Positions 53,602-61,473 of a DNA stretch of 64,000 nt are shown here, one piece after another. The first letter of the stretch is position 1. Each line of letters begins with the position of its first letter. The notes below the pieces were generated by a model, which saw only the letters and a program-made list of their open reading frames with translations, had not been told where the DNA came from and did not search any database. The translations under genes and the position numbers were made by a program. Origin of the DNA: Halanaerobiaceae bacterium (lineage in GTDB: Bacteria > Bacillota > Halanaerobiia > Halanaerobiales > Halarsenatibacteraceae); assembly GCA_003553485.1 (NCBI GenBank), contig PWEJ01000020.1, positions 1 to 64,000 of the forward strand, in the 5' to 3' direction.

Positions 53602-53916
53602 ATGAGGATAAAAAACCATCCAATCTTAGATTTTGCCCGAGATAGAGAGATTACCTTTTATTATAACGGCCAGGAAATTGCCGCTTATCCCGGTGAGACA
53701 ATTGCCTCGGCGCTCCATGCAGCGGGAATCAGGAAACTCTCTACTAGTTCAAAGCACCACCGTCCTCGGGGCTTTTTTTGTGCAATCGGCAATTGTTCCT
53801 CCTGCTTTATGGTAGTTGATGGTGAGCCAAATGTAAAAACCTGTGTAGTTGAAGTTGAGGAAGGTATGGTCGTAGAAGAGCAGGAGGGAAGAGGTGATTT
53901 GAGTGAAAAAATGTGA
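53602..53916 (+). CDS. Proline dehydrogenase complex, 2Fe-2S ferredoxin-like subunit
   Basis: A 104-residue protein resembling the HcnA/SoxA-alpha N-terminal [2Fe-2S] domain. Its four cluster cysteines are in CAIGNCSSC and, later, KTCVVEV, in the pattern C-x4-C-x2-C-x11-C. The first strands (EITFYYNGQEIAAYPGETIASALHAAG) are the ferredoxin-like fold of this family. ATG 53602 follows AAGGAGG at a long spacing. Its end overlaps the FAD subunit by 14 bases in a different frame. In related dehydrogenases this domain and the FAD domain can be parts of one alpha subunit. Confidence 0.88.
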   Translation: MRIKNHPILDFARDREITFYYNGQEIAAYPGETIASALHAAGIRKLSTSSKHHRPRGFFCAIGNCSSCFMVVDGEPNVKTCVVEVEEGMVVEEQEGRGDLSEKM

Positions 53917-55027
53917 TCTGGCAATTGTTGGAGGTGGTCCGGCTGGCCTGGCTGCAGCCATTAAAGCTCATGAGCTAGGGCTAAAAGACATTTATCTGCT
54001 GGAAAGGGATAATTTTTTAGGAGGACAGCTGGTTAAACAGACCCATCAATTTTTTGGTTCCCATAAGCAATTTGCCGGCACCAGAGGAATTGATATAGCT
54101 GAAATTTTTAAAGAGAAATTAGCTAAAAGAGAGGAGATCAAAGTTCTCAAGGGCGCAGTAGCCCAGGGTTATTATGAAGATGATGTTTTAGGGTATTCCT
54201 ACAATAACAGTTTTTATAAGCTTAAACCTAAGCGGACTATCCTGGCCACAGGAGCCTCAGAGAAGATGCTGGCCTTTCCCAATAACGATCTTCCTGGTAT
54301 CTATGGAGCCGGGGCAGTGCAGACCTTAATGAACCAATATGGAATAATTCCTGGAGAAGATATCTTGATGGTGGGTGCAGGTAATATTGGATTAATCGTT
54401 GCCTATCAATTATTACAGGCCGGAGTCAAAGTAAAGGCGGTGATTGAAGCAACTGGAAGTATAGGAGGTTATGCCGTACATGCCAGCAAAATAAGGCGAG
54501 CTGGAATTCCTATCCTGACAAACCATACCATCAGAGAAGCCAAGGGTAAGGAAGAGGTTGAGGGGGCTGTGATTCAAGAACTGGATGATGACTGGCAATT
54601 AGTGGCTGGAACAGCCAGAGAGCTCGCTGTCGATACTATATGTTTGGCCGTAGGCCTGACCCCAAAAGTTGATCTGGCTATTCAGGCGGGATGTCAGATG
54701 GCTTATGTGGCAGAATTGGGAGGCGATGTGCCAGTGAGAGATGACTGCCTGCAGACTAGCAACCCCAGAGTTTATATTGCTGGTGACTCAGCAGGAATAG
54801 AAGAGGCTACGGCTGCCATTTTAGAAGGTGAACTGGCTGCCATAAATGTGGCCCAGGATATACTTTCTGATAGAAAAGAATTAATAGCGGAAGATAAAAC
54901 CACCCGAGAGAAATTAAAGGCCTTAAGGAAAGGGCCCGTTGGAGAACATGTGAGAAAGGGATTAAATAAAGTCAGGAGGAATGAAGATGCTGGAAAAGAC
55001 CGGTATTCCCGAAGCTGGAAAGGTTAA
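53903..55027 (+). CDS. Proline dehydrogenase complex, FAD/NAD-binding (alpha-type) subunit
   Basis: A 374-residue flavin/NAD protein of the HcnB/LhpB family. The FAD loop is at the start (CDLAIVGGGPAGLAAAIKA), the NAD loop is in DILMVGAGNIGLIVAY, and the late FAD motif is PRVYIAGDSAGIEEA. This subunit usually passes electrons from the substrate-oxidising beta subunit to NAD or a carrier. It lacks the C-terminal [2Fe-2S] domain that HcnB-type proteins carry; that domain is instead encoded two genes downstream (55482). GTG 53903 follows GAGGTGATT and overlaps the preceding gene. Confidence 0.87.
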   Translation: MKKCDLAIVGGGPAGLAAAIKAHELGLKDIYLLERDNFLGGQLVKQTHQFFGSHKQFAGTRGIDIAEIFKEKLAKREEIKVLKGAVAQGYYEDDVLGYSYNNSFYKLKPKRTILATGASEKMLAFPNNDLPGIYGAGAVQTLMNQYGIIPGEDILMVGAGNIGLIVAYQLLQAGVKVKAVIEATGSIGGYAVHASKIRRAGIPILTNHTIREAKGKEEVEGAVIQELDDDWQLVAGTARELAVDTICLAVGLTPKVDLAIQAGCQMAYVAELGGDVPVRDDCLQTSNPRVYIAGDSAGIEEATAAILEGELAAINVAQDILSDRKELIAEDKTTREKLKALRKGPVGEHVRKGLNKVRRNEDAGKDRYSRSWKG

Positions 55028-55478
55028 AAATAGTTTGCCCTCTAAAGAACGTTTAAAAGAGGGGCCAGTGGCCGTATTTGAATGTTTTACTGAAATCCCC
55101 TGTGATCCCTGCTATTATAGCTGTTCTATTGGGGCTATCAAAGAGTTTGAGGACATAAATGATCTGCCAGAATTGGATTTTGCAGCCTGCACTGGTTGTG
55201 GTAAGTGTATAGCTAACTGTCCTGGCCTGGCAATATTTGTTCTAGATTATAATTACAGCGAAGAGGAAGGGGTAGTTAGAATACCCTATGAGTACTCTCC
55301 TCTGCCTGAAGAAGGGGAAAAGGTTCAGGCTTTAGACCGCAGCGGTGAAGTAGTGGGAGAGGCGAGGGTTGAAAAGGTGCAAAATAGCAAGTCTCAGGAC
55401 AAAACTGCTATTATCTGGCTGGCTATGCCCAGGGAGCAGATACTGACGGTGCGAAATTTTAAAAGAGGGGAGGACTAA
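54987..55478 (+). CDS. Proline dehydrogenase complex, 4Fe-4S (gamma-type) subunit
   Basis: A 163-residue iron-sulfur protein. The [4Fe-4S] motif CTGCGKCIANCPG is near residue 60, and CFTEIPCDPCYYSC near 30 holds four more cysteines. The C-terminal half has no cysteine and is beta-rich. This fits, from memory, the third subunit of archaeal four-subunit L-proline dehydrogenase. ATG 54987 was chosen over ATG 54981 since CAGGAGGA is 1 base from the latter and 7 from the former. It overlaps the alpha-type gene by 41 bases. Confidence 0.83.
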   Translation: MLEKTGIPEAGKVKNSLPSKERLKEGPVAVFECFTEIPCDPCYYSCSIGAIKEFEDINDLPELDFAACTGCGKCIANCPGLAIFVLDYNYSEEEGVVRIPYEYSPLPEEGEKVQALDRSGEVVGEARVEKVQNSKSQDKTAIIWLAMPREQILTVRNFKRGED

Positions 55479-55481
55479 TTT

Positions 55482-55760
55482 ATGGATTCAGATAATACAA
55501 TCATCTGTCGCTGCGAGGACTTAACTCTAGCAGAAGTACAGGAGGTGATTGATGAAGGATATACAACCATAGAAGAGATAAAAAGGATCTGTCGGTTGGG
55601 GATGGGTCCCTGTCGAGGTAGTACCTGTTTGCAATTGATAGATAGAATTCTGGCCAATCAACAGAACTGCGGCCGTGAAGAGATAAAAATGCCCACCAAT
55701 CGTCCTCCTTTAGAAGGGATAAAAATGATGGAAATAGCAGGTGATGCTGATGAAAAATAG
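55482..55760 (+). CDS. Proline dehydrogenase complex, BFD-like [2Fe-2S] (delta-type) subunit
   Basis: A 92-residue protein resembling bacterioferritin-associated ferredoxin. Cysteines are in IICRCEDL and RLGMGPCRGSTCLQL, in the BFD-type arrangement C-x-C-x31-34-C-x4-C. This domain is normally fused to the C-terminus of HcnB-type FAD proteins; here it is free-standing. ATG 55482 follows GGGGAGGA. It overlaps the beta-subunit gene by 11 bases. Size and order resemble the smallest subunit of archaeal proline dehydrogenase complexes. Confidence 0.85.
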   Translation: MDSDNTIICRCEDLTLAEVQEVIDEGYTTIEEIKRICRLGMGPCRGSTCLQLIDRILANQQNCGREEIKMPTNRPPLEGIKMMEIAGDADEK

Positions 55761-56895
55761 TGCAAAGGTAGTCGTTATCGGTGGAGGGGTAGTGGGTTTA
55801 GCAGTTGCCTATAACCTGGCCCGGCTGGGGGTTAAGGATGTAGTGGTATTAGAAAGAGCCTATCTTGGCAGTGGGGCCACCAGTCGTTGTGGTGCAGGAA
55901 TTAGGCAGCAATGGGGTACAGAGATGAATTGCAAATTAGCGAAAAAAAGCATGGATATCTTTGAAGAGATGAATGAGATGCTGGAAGTCAAAAGAGACAT
56001 TGAATTAAAACAAAAGGGATATCTATTGTTGGCTTTTTCAGATAAAGAGATGGAGCAATTTAGGAAAAACCTGGAAGTGCAAAGCAAGTTTGATATACCT
56101 TCCCGAGAAGTAACGCCTGAGGAAGCTAAGGAGATAGTTCCTCATCTAAATCTGGAGGGGATTGTTGGAGGTGCTTTCTGCCCCACTGACGGTCATGCTA
56201 ACCCCTTTTTAGTAACTGAAGCCTACGCCAAAGCAGCTAAAAGATTAGGAGTGGAAATTTACACCTATACAGAAGCACTGGATATTGAAAAAAAGAACGA
56301 TAAAATCACTGCTGTCTTAACTGATAAGGGTAAAATCAAAACTGATAAAGTAGTCAATACTGCCGGCGGTTATTCGCAGCAGATAGGTGAGATGGTGGAT
56401 CTGGAGCTTCCTGTTAAATCAGAGCGCCATGAAATACTGGTAACTGAAAAAGTAGCTCCTCTGCAGGGACCAATGGTTATGTCATTTTCCTATAATATTT
56501 ATTGTCAGCAAACCCCGGAAGGTCCCTTCCTTATGGGTTATGGGGACCCCAATGAACCGGAGAGTTATAATATCAATGCAAGCTGGCACTTTTTAGAGGA
56601 GATGACCAAAAAGGCCACCAGGCTTTTACCCCCCTTAAAACACATTAGAGTAGTTAGGCAGTGGGCTGGACTTTATAATATTACACCTGACCGTCAGCCG
56701 ATTATTGCTGAGGCGGAAGAGGTACCAGGTTTTTATATGGCTATTGGCTTTAGTGGTCATGGTTTCATGATTGCTCCAATGACAGGAGTTATTCTGGCTG
56801 AAATGATTGCCGATGAGGAGTTAAGCATGGATTTAAAGCTTGATTTAGGACGCTTTGAACGGGGAGATTTAATTTTAGAACCTTCCGTTGTTTAA
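55750..56895 (+). CDS. Proline dehydrogenase complex, FAD (beta) substrate-oxidising subunit
   Basis: DAO-family flavoenzyme of 381 residues, similar to sarcosine oxidase beta and to the L-proline-oxidising beta subunit of archaeal PDH1. The FAD loop is VVVIGGGVVGLAVAYNLA, followed by GATSRCGAGIRQQWG and the late YMAIGFSGHGFMIAPM, typical of the family. It would convert L-proline to P5C. Sarcosine, dimethylglycine, D-proline or hydroxyproline are other possible substrates; the adjacent P5C dehydrogenase favours L-proline. ATG 55750 is preferred to GTG 55741 or ATG 55744 for its distance from AGGTGATG. It overlaps the BFD-like gene. Confidence 0.88.
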   Translation: MKNSAKVVVIGGGVVGLAVAYNLARLGVKDVVVLERAYLGSGATSRCGAGIRQQWGTEMNCKLAKKSMDIFEEMNEMLEVKRDIELKQKGYLLLAFSDKEMEQFRKNLEVQSKFDIPSREVTPEEAKEIVPHLNLEGIVGGAFCPTDGHANPFLVTEAYAKAAKRLGVEIYTYTEALDIEKKNDKITAVLTDKGKIKTDKVVNTAGGYSQQIGEMVDLELPVKSERHEILVTEKVAPLQGPMVMSFSYNIYCQQTPEGPFLMGYGDPNEPESYNINASWHFLEEMTKKATRLLPPLKHIRVVRQWAGLYNITPDRQPIIAEAEEVPGFYMAIGFSGHGFMIAPMTGVILAEMIADEELSMDLKLDLGRFERGDLILEPSVV

Positions 56896-56931
56896 TATTA
56901 ACACAAAATATCTTAACAGAGGTGATTGATT

Positions 56932-58566
56932 TTGGGTCATAACCGAACTTTTTCTCTGTCCCGTCCGGAAAATGAACCTATATTAGAGTATCGACCTGAT
57001 AGTCCTGAGAGAAAAGAAGTTAAGAAAAAGTTACAGCAGATGAAAGAAGAGGTTGTAGAAATACCGCTGATTATTGCTGGAGAAGAAATTAAAACCGGCA
57101 ATTTTGGTGAAATTCGCTGTCCCCATGACCATAGTATTTTGTTAGCTCGCTACCACAAAGCCGGTCCAGAGGAAGTTGAAAGAGCTATTGCTGCTGCCCT
57201 GGAAGCCAAAGAAGAGTGGGCAGCTATGTCCTGGGAGGATAGAACAGCTATATTTGCCCGGGCAGCAATCCTTCTGGCTGAGCCCTGGAGGGCTACCATT
57301 AATGCTGCCACCATGCTGGGGCAGAGCAAAAATATTTATCAGTCTGAGATAGATGCTGTCTGTGAGTTAATAGATTTTTTCCGTTTTAATAATTATTATC
57401 TTAGCCAGATTTATAAAGAACAACCGGCCTCTCTTCCGCAGGAGATTAATAAGATGGAATACAGGCCCCTGGAGGGCTTTGTCTTTGCCGTACCTCCCTT
57501 TAATTTTACTTCTATAGCAGGAAATTTAGCTGGAGCACCGGCTGTCTGTGGTAATACAGTAGTCTGGAAACCGGCTTCCACGGCGGTATATTCTAATTAC
57601 TATTTGATGAAATTATATCAGGAAGCTGGTCTGCCAGCTGGAGTTATCAACTTTATTCCAGGTTCGGGCCGTGAGATAGGACCTAAAGTGATGAGTAACC
57701 CCCATTTAGCCGGGGTTCATTTTACCGGTTCAACCAGGACCTTTAAAGAGATGTGGAAGACAGTGGGTGAGAACATCGATAAATATAATAGCTATCCTAG
57801 AATAGTAGGAGAAACAGGAGGCAAAGATTTTGTCTTTGCTCATCCTTCGGCCGATAAAAAGGCGCTTATCACAGCTTTAATAAGGGGGGCCTTTCAGTAT
57901 CAGGGTCAGAAATGTTCTGCAGCTTCTAGAACCTATATCCCTGAAAAGCTCTGGCCGGAAATTAAAGAGGAGCTTATATCTGAGGTCAGCGATATTGCTA
58001 TGGGGCCAGTAGATGATTTTAGAAATTTTGTTAATGCTGTCATTGATAGTAAAGCCTTCTCTGATATCACTTCTTATATTGATTATGCTCGGGAATCTGA
58101 AGAGGCTAAGATTATTTGTGGAGGCAGCTATAATGACTCCGAGGGTTATTTTATAGAGCCGACAATAATTTTAACCTCTAACCCTAATTTTAAAACCATG
58201 GAAGAAGAAATTTTCGGACCAGTTTTAACTGTTTATTTATATAACCAGGAGGATTATGAAGATACCCTTAAACTCTGTGATGAGACTTCTCCCTATGGTC
58301 TCACAGGTTCAATCTTTGCCAGAGAGCGTAAGGCCATCGAAAAAGCCCGGCAAATATTAACCCAGGCTGCTGGCAACTTTTATATCAATGATAAACCCAC
58401 AGGAGCAGTCGTAGGCCGCCAGCCCTTTGGAGGTGCCAGAGCTTCAGGAACTAATGATAAAGCTGGCAGTAAGCTCAACCTCCTTCGCTGGTTATCTCCT
58501 CGGACAATCAAAGAGAACCTGGTTCCTCCCAGAGATTATCGTTATCCCCATATGGAAGAAGAATAG
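56932..58566 (+). CDS. pruA: L-glutamate gamma-semialdehyde (P5C) dehydrogenase
   Basis: NAD-dependent aldehyde dehydrogenase that oxidises P5C, via glutamate semialdehyde, to glutamate. It has 544 residues, matching the long RocA/ALDH4A1-type enzyme. The NAD-binding region is AVPPFNFTSIAGNL, the catalytic Glu is in GETGGKDFVFAHPS and the catalytic Cys in YQGQKCSAASR. The end FGGARASGTNDKAGS is diagnostic of P5C dehydrogenase. TTG 56932 is preferred to TTG 56926 because AGAGGTGA abuts the latter. It is the last gene of the proline operon, with a terminator after. Confidence 0.95.
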   Translation: MGHNRTFSLSRPENEPILEYRPDSPERKEVKKKLQQMKEEVVEIPLIIAGEEIKTGNFGEIRCPHDHSILLARYHKAGPEEVERAIAAALEAKEEWAAMSWEDRTAIFARAAILLAEPWRATINAATMLGQSKNIYQSEIDAVCELIDFFRFNNYYLSQIYKEQPASLPQEINKMEYRPLEGFVFAVPPFNFTSIAGNLAGAPAVCGNTVVWKPASTAVYSNYYLMKLYQEAGLPAGVINFIPGSGREIGPKVMSNPHLAGVHFTGSTRTFKEMWKTVGENIDKYNSYPRIVGETGGKDFVFAHPSADKKALITALIRGAFQYQGQKCSAASRTYIPEKLWPEIKEELISEVSDIAMGPVDDFRNFVNAVIDSKAFSDITSYIDYARESEEAKIICGGSYNDSEGYFIEPTIILTSNPNFKTMEEEIFGPVLTVYLYNQEDYEDTLKLCDETSPYGLTGSIFARERKAIEKARQILTQAAGNFYINDKPTGAVVGRQPFGGARASGTNDKAGSKLNLLRWLSPRTIKENLVPPRDYRYPHMEEE

Positions 58567-58570
58567 AAAA

Positions 58571-58597
58571 AAAGGCCGGCCCTGTGCCGGTCTTTTT
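58571..58597 (+). terminator. Intrinsic terminator of the proline operon
   Basis: 9-bp stem AAGGCCGGC with GCCGGTCTT (one G-U), a CCTGT loop, then TTTTT. Confidence 0.85.
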
Positions 58598-58605
58598 CAA
58601 AATTT

Positions 58606-58621
58606 AGGCAGGTTTTTGGCT
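58606..58621 (+). promoter_or_regulatory. Sigma-54-like -24/-12 element upstream of korD
   Basis: AGGCAGG-TTTT-TGGCT keeps GG and GC at the 10-base spacing required and matches 9 of 12 specified consensus positions. No enhancer site or sigma-54 activator is visible in the window. Confidence 0.3.
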
Positions 58622-58689
58622 GACCTTATAGAAGTTTAACTGCAATCGCGTTCATTTTTTAACAAAATGGATGGTAAACAAAGGAGCTG

Positions 58690-58902
58690 ATGGCGGTGGC
58701 TAAAAGAGGAAAAGTTAACCTGGCTCGACCTGACTGGTGTAAAGCCTGTGGTATATGTGTTGAGGTCTGTCCAGTGGAAGTTCTTGAGCTGGGGCCGGAA
58801 AGAATAGAGATTGCCTATCCAGATAATTGCGTCGGTTGTGAAAACTGCGAATTAAGCTGTCCCGATTTTGTGCTCAAGGTGGTGAAAGAAAATGACGAAT
58901 AA
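58690..58902 (+). CDS. korD: 2-oxoacid:ferredoxin oxidoreductase, delta (ferredoxin) subunit
   Basis: A 70-residue two-[4Fe-4S] ferredoxin with the motifs CKACGICVEVCP and CVGCENCELSCP. This is the electron-transfer subunit of the KorDABC complex, which carries electrons from the TPP site to ferredoxin. The start is ATG 58690 (AAGGAG is 3 bases away) or, with better spacing, GTG 58696. Its stop overlaps korA by 11 bases. Confidence 0.92.
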   Translation: MAVAKRGKVNLARPDWCKACGICVEVCPVEVLELGPERIEIAYPDNCVGCENCELSCPDFVLKVVKENDE

Positions 58903-60064
58903 AATTTTATCGGAGCAGGATAAAACCAGTGATAGAGTTATGTTGTTGCAGGGAGATGAAGCCGTTGTTGAAGGAGGTCTAGTTGCTGGGGCCAGTTTCT
59001 TTGCTGGCTATCCCATTACTCCAGCCTCAGAGATTGCTGAAGGTTTTGCCCAAAAATTACCTGCTCAAGGTGGTAAATTCATTCAGATGGAGGATGAAAT
59101 TGCCAGCATGGGCTGTGTTATTGGAGCCTCCCTGGCAGGGGAGAAAGCAATAACTGCCACCAGTGGTCCGGGATTTTCATTAAAACAGGAAAATCTAGGA
59201 TTGGGTATAATGGTAGAAGCCCCCTGTGTTGTAGTTAATGTTCAAAGAGTCGGTCCTTCTACTGGACTGCCGACCTCTCCCTCCCAGGGCGATGTAATGC
59301 AGGCCCGCTGGGGAACTCATGGTGACCATCCCATTATAGCTTTAAGTCCCTCTACTGTGAAAGAGACTATTGAATTGACTATAAAATCTTTTAATATGGC
59401 TGAAAAGTACAGAATTCCAGTTATCTTGCTTTTAGATGAAATTGTTGGGCATATGCGCGAAAAGGTCAGAGTTCCAGCTCCAGCAGAGGTGGAATTAATA
59501 ACAAGAAAACGCCCGGCAGCAGAGGATAGAGATAATTTTTATCCCTATTTAGAGACTGCTGATCATATCCCCCCGATGCCAGATTATGGCGAGGGTTTTA
59601 GATATCACTCCACCGGATTATTTCATGATAAAACTGGCTTTCCCAGGGGTAAGACTGAAGATGCCAAAAAGCTGATGGATAGATTGATGGCCAAAATCGA
59701 AGAGAATCTGCAGGATATTATAATTATAGAGGATGAACTGCAGGGGGATGAAGAAATTATCGTCTTATCCTATGGCTCTACAGCGAGGTCGGCTATCAGT
59801 GCTGTGAGACAGGCCAGAGAGTTAGGCATTAAGGCCGGCTGGGTCAAACTTAAAACCGTCTGGCCCTTTGCTGAATCCTATGTTGCTGAAATAAGCAATA
59901 AGGTGGAAAAGATTATCGTGCCTGAACTAAATAGGGGGCAACTAATAGGCGAAGTTAAAAAAGCAGCTGCTGGAAATGCAGAGGTTTCAGGAATCAATAA
60001 ATATGATGGCACTATTATTCCTCCTGATGAAATACTAACCAGGATAAAGGAGGTAAGTAAATAA
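58892..60064 (+). CDS. korA: 2-oxoglutarate:ferredoxin oxidoreductase, alpha subunit
   Basis: 390 residues. The alpha domain opens with GDEAVVEGGLVAGASFFAGYPITPASEIAE and contains SGPGFSLKQENLGLG, then RVGPSTGLPTSPSQGD, a motif of the KorA/VorB group. Substrate specificity of these enzymes (2-oxoglutarate versus branched-chain oxoacids) is not certain from sequence; the neighbouring succinyl-CoA-consuming mutase supports 2-oxoglutarate. The gene is coupled to korD and abuts korB with a shared base at 60064. Confidence 0.88.
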   Translation: MTNKILSEQDKTSDRVMLLQGDEAVVEGGLVAGASFFAGYPITPASEIAEGFAQKLPAQGGKFIQMEDEIASMGCVIGASLAGEKAITATSGPGFSLKQENLGLGIMVEAPCVVVNVQRVGPSTGLPTSPSQGDVMQARWGTHGDHPIIALSPSTVKETIELTIKSFNMAEKYRIPVILLLDEIVGHMREKVRVPAPAEVELITRKRPAAEDRDNFYPYLETADHIPPMPDYGEGFRYHSTGLFHDKTGFPRGKTEDAKKLMDRLMAKIEENLQDIIIIEDELQGDEEIIVLSYGSTARSAISAVRQARELGIKAGWVKLKTVWPFAESYVAEISNKVEKIIVPELNRGQLIGEVKKAAAGNAEVSGINKYDGTIIPPDEILTRIKEVSK

Positions 60065-60888
60065 TGGTAGAAGATATTGACCGTTATCTAAGAGAAGATA
60101 AATTGCCCCATATCTGGTGCCCTGGTTGTGGGCATGGTACTGTCATGGCCAGCATACTGAGAGGTTTTGCTCGCAGTGGTATAGACCAGGATAAAACTGT
60201 GGTGATATCAGGGATAGGCTGTTCAGGAAGAGCCTCTGGTTATCTGGATTTTGATACTCTCCATGTTACTCATGGTAGAGCTATAACCTTTGCCACCGGA
60301 GTTAAAATGGCCAATCCAGATTTGACAGTTATTGTTATTACCGGTGATGGAGATGGGGCTGCAATCGGCGGTAACCATCTTATCCATGCCTGTAGAAGAA
60401 ATATTGACTTAAAAGTTATTTTATTTAACAATAACATCTATGGTATGACGGCAGGGCAGTTTTCTCCCATGACCCCCACCGGGGCCACTGCCACCACTGC
60501 TCCCTATGGCAATATAGACCAAAATTTCAATCTTTGTGAACTAGCTAAATCAGCTGGAGCGACTTTTGTGGCTAGAGGAGCAGCTCAACAGCCTCGCCAG
60601 TTAATAAGAATCTTTAAAAAGGGCTTTGCCCATCAGGGCTTAACCTTTGTTGAAGCTATAACCCAATGTCCCGTAAATTATGGACGGCGCAATAATTTAG
60701 GCGGGGCCCGGGATATGTTGAATTGGCAGAAGGAGCATATTATTAATCACAGAAAATATCAGGATCTGCCGCCTGAGGAAAAAGAGGATAAGCTACCTGC
60801 GGGAATCTTATACCAGGTGGAGAAAGAAGAGTATACGGAAAAATATCAGCAGATCATTACTGCCGCCCAGGAGAGTGATGACCAGTGA
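60064..60888 (+). CDS. korB: 2-oxoglutarate:ferredoxin oxidoreductase, beta (TPP) subunit
   Basis: A 274-residue TPP-binding subunit. The cysteine cluster motif WCPGCGHGTV is at the start, with GIGCSGRASGYLDFDTLHVTHGR, and the TPP-magnesium motif is VITGDGDGAAIGGNHLIHA with NNNIYGMTAGQ. All cluster and cofactor residues are present. It generates the hydroxyalkyl-TPP and the CoA ester with the alpha subunit. It starts one base into the korA stop. Confidence 0.9.
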   Translation: MVEDIDRYLREDKLPHIWCPGCGHGTVMASILRGFARSGIDQDKTVVISGIGCSGRASGYLDFDTLHVTHGRAITFATGVKMANPDLTVIVITGDGDGAAIGGNHLIHACRRNIDLKVILFNNNIYGMTAGQFSPMTPTGATATTAPYGNIDQNFNLCELAKSAGATFVARGAAQQPRQLIRIFKKGFAHQGLTFVEAITQCPVNYGRRNNLGGARDMLNWQKEHIINHRKYQDLPPEEKEDKLPAGILYQVEKEEYTEKYQQIITAAQESDDQ

Positions 60889-61433
60889 TGAGAAAAGAAA
60901 TAAGATTAAGCGGTGCCGGGGGTCAGGGAATGATCCTGGCCGGGATAATTTTGGCTGAAGCCAGTCTCTTTGATCCAGAATTATATGTGGTGCAAACCCA
61001 GTCCTACGGTCCGGAATCCCGGGGCGGGGCCAGTAGAGCGGAGGTTATCTTCAGCAATGAACCCATTGACTATCCAAAGGTGGTTAAAGCGGACATATTG
61101 GTATGTCTTACTGAAGAGAGCTTAGAAAAATATGGTGAAGAAGTTACCGATGAAGGTGTGGTCATAGCCGATGATAGCTTTGGCGGGGGTTATTATCACC
61201 CTGAAAGGGCAAATTTTTATTCTTTACCAATTATAACTACTGCCCGGGAAGAAATTGGCCTGGAAGTAACGGCAAATATGGTGGCCCTGGGAGTTGTGGA
61301 TAGCTTTTTGCCGGAGATAGATTCTAGCTGTCTGGAAAGAGCTATCGAAAGAAGAGTGCCTCAGGGAACAGAAGAAAAGAATCTGGCTGCTTTCCAGGCT
61401 GGCCAGGAATTATTGGCTAACGTTATAGAATAA
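60888..61433 (+). CDS. korC: 2-oxoglutarate:ferredoxin oxidoreductase, gamma subunit
   Basis: A 181-residue gamma domain. The family start is IRLSGAGGQGMILAGIILAEAS, followed by QTQSYGPESRGGASRAEVI. It completes the four-subunit korDABC set in D-A-B-C order. GTG 60885 and ATG 60888 are both possible starts; both overlap the korB stop, and I use ATG. The mutase gene follows after 40 bases with its own ribosome site, without a terminator. Confidence 0.9.
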   Translation: MRKEIRLSGAGGQGMILAGIILAEASLFDPELYVVQTQSYGPESRGGASRAEVIFSNEPIDYPKVVKADILVCLTEESLEKYGEEVTDEGVVIADDSFGGGYYHPERANFYSLPIITTAREEIGLEVTANMVALGVVDSFLPEIDSSCLERAIERRVPQGTEEKNLAAFQAGQELLANVIE

Positions 61434-61473
61434 GACTAATCAATAAATTTTGCTTTAGAGGAGGATATAGAGC

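Noticed and set aside
53903-55027. Possible frameshift between the 2Fe-2S and FAD genes
   Set aside because: The two frames have their own starts and ribosome sites and separate homologous genes exist in HcnA/HcnB systems, so two genes are more likely than a broken one.
60064-60888. Pyruvate or indolepyruvate:ferredoxin oxidoreductase assignment for kor genes
   Set aside because: The D-A-B-C four-gene order and alpha-subunit motifs fit the Kor/Vor group better, and the succinyl-CoA-consuming mutase follows; Vor specificity remains possible.
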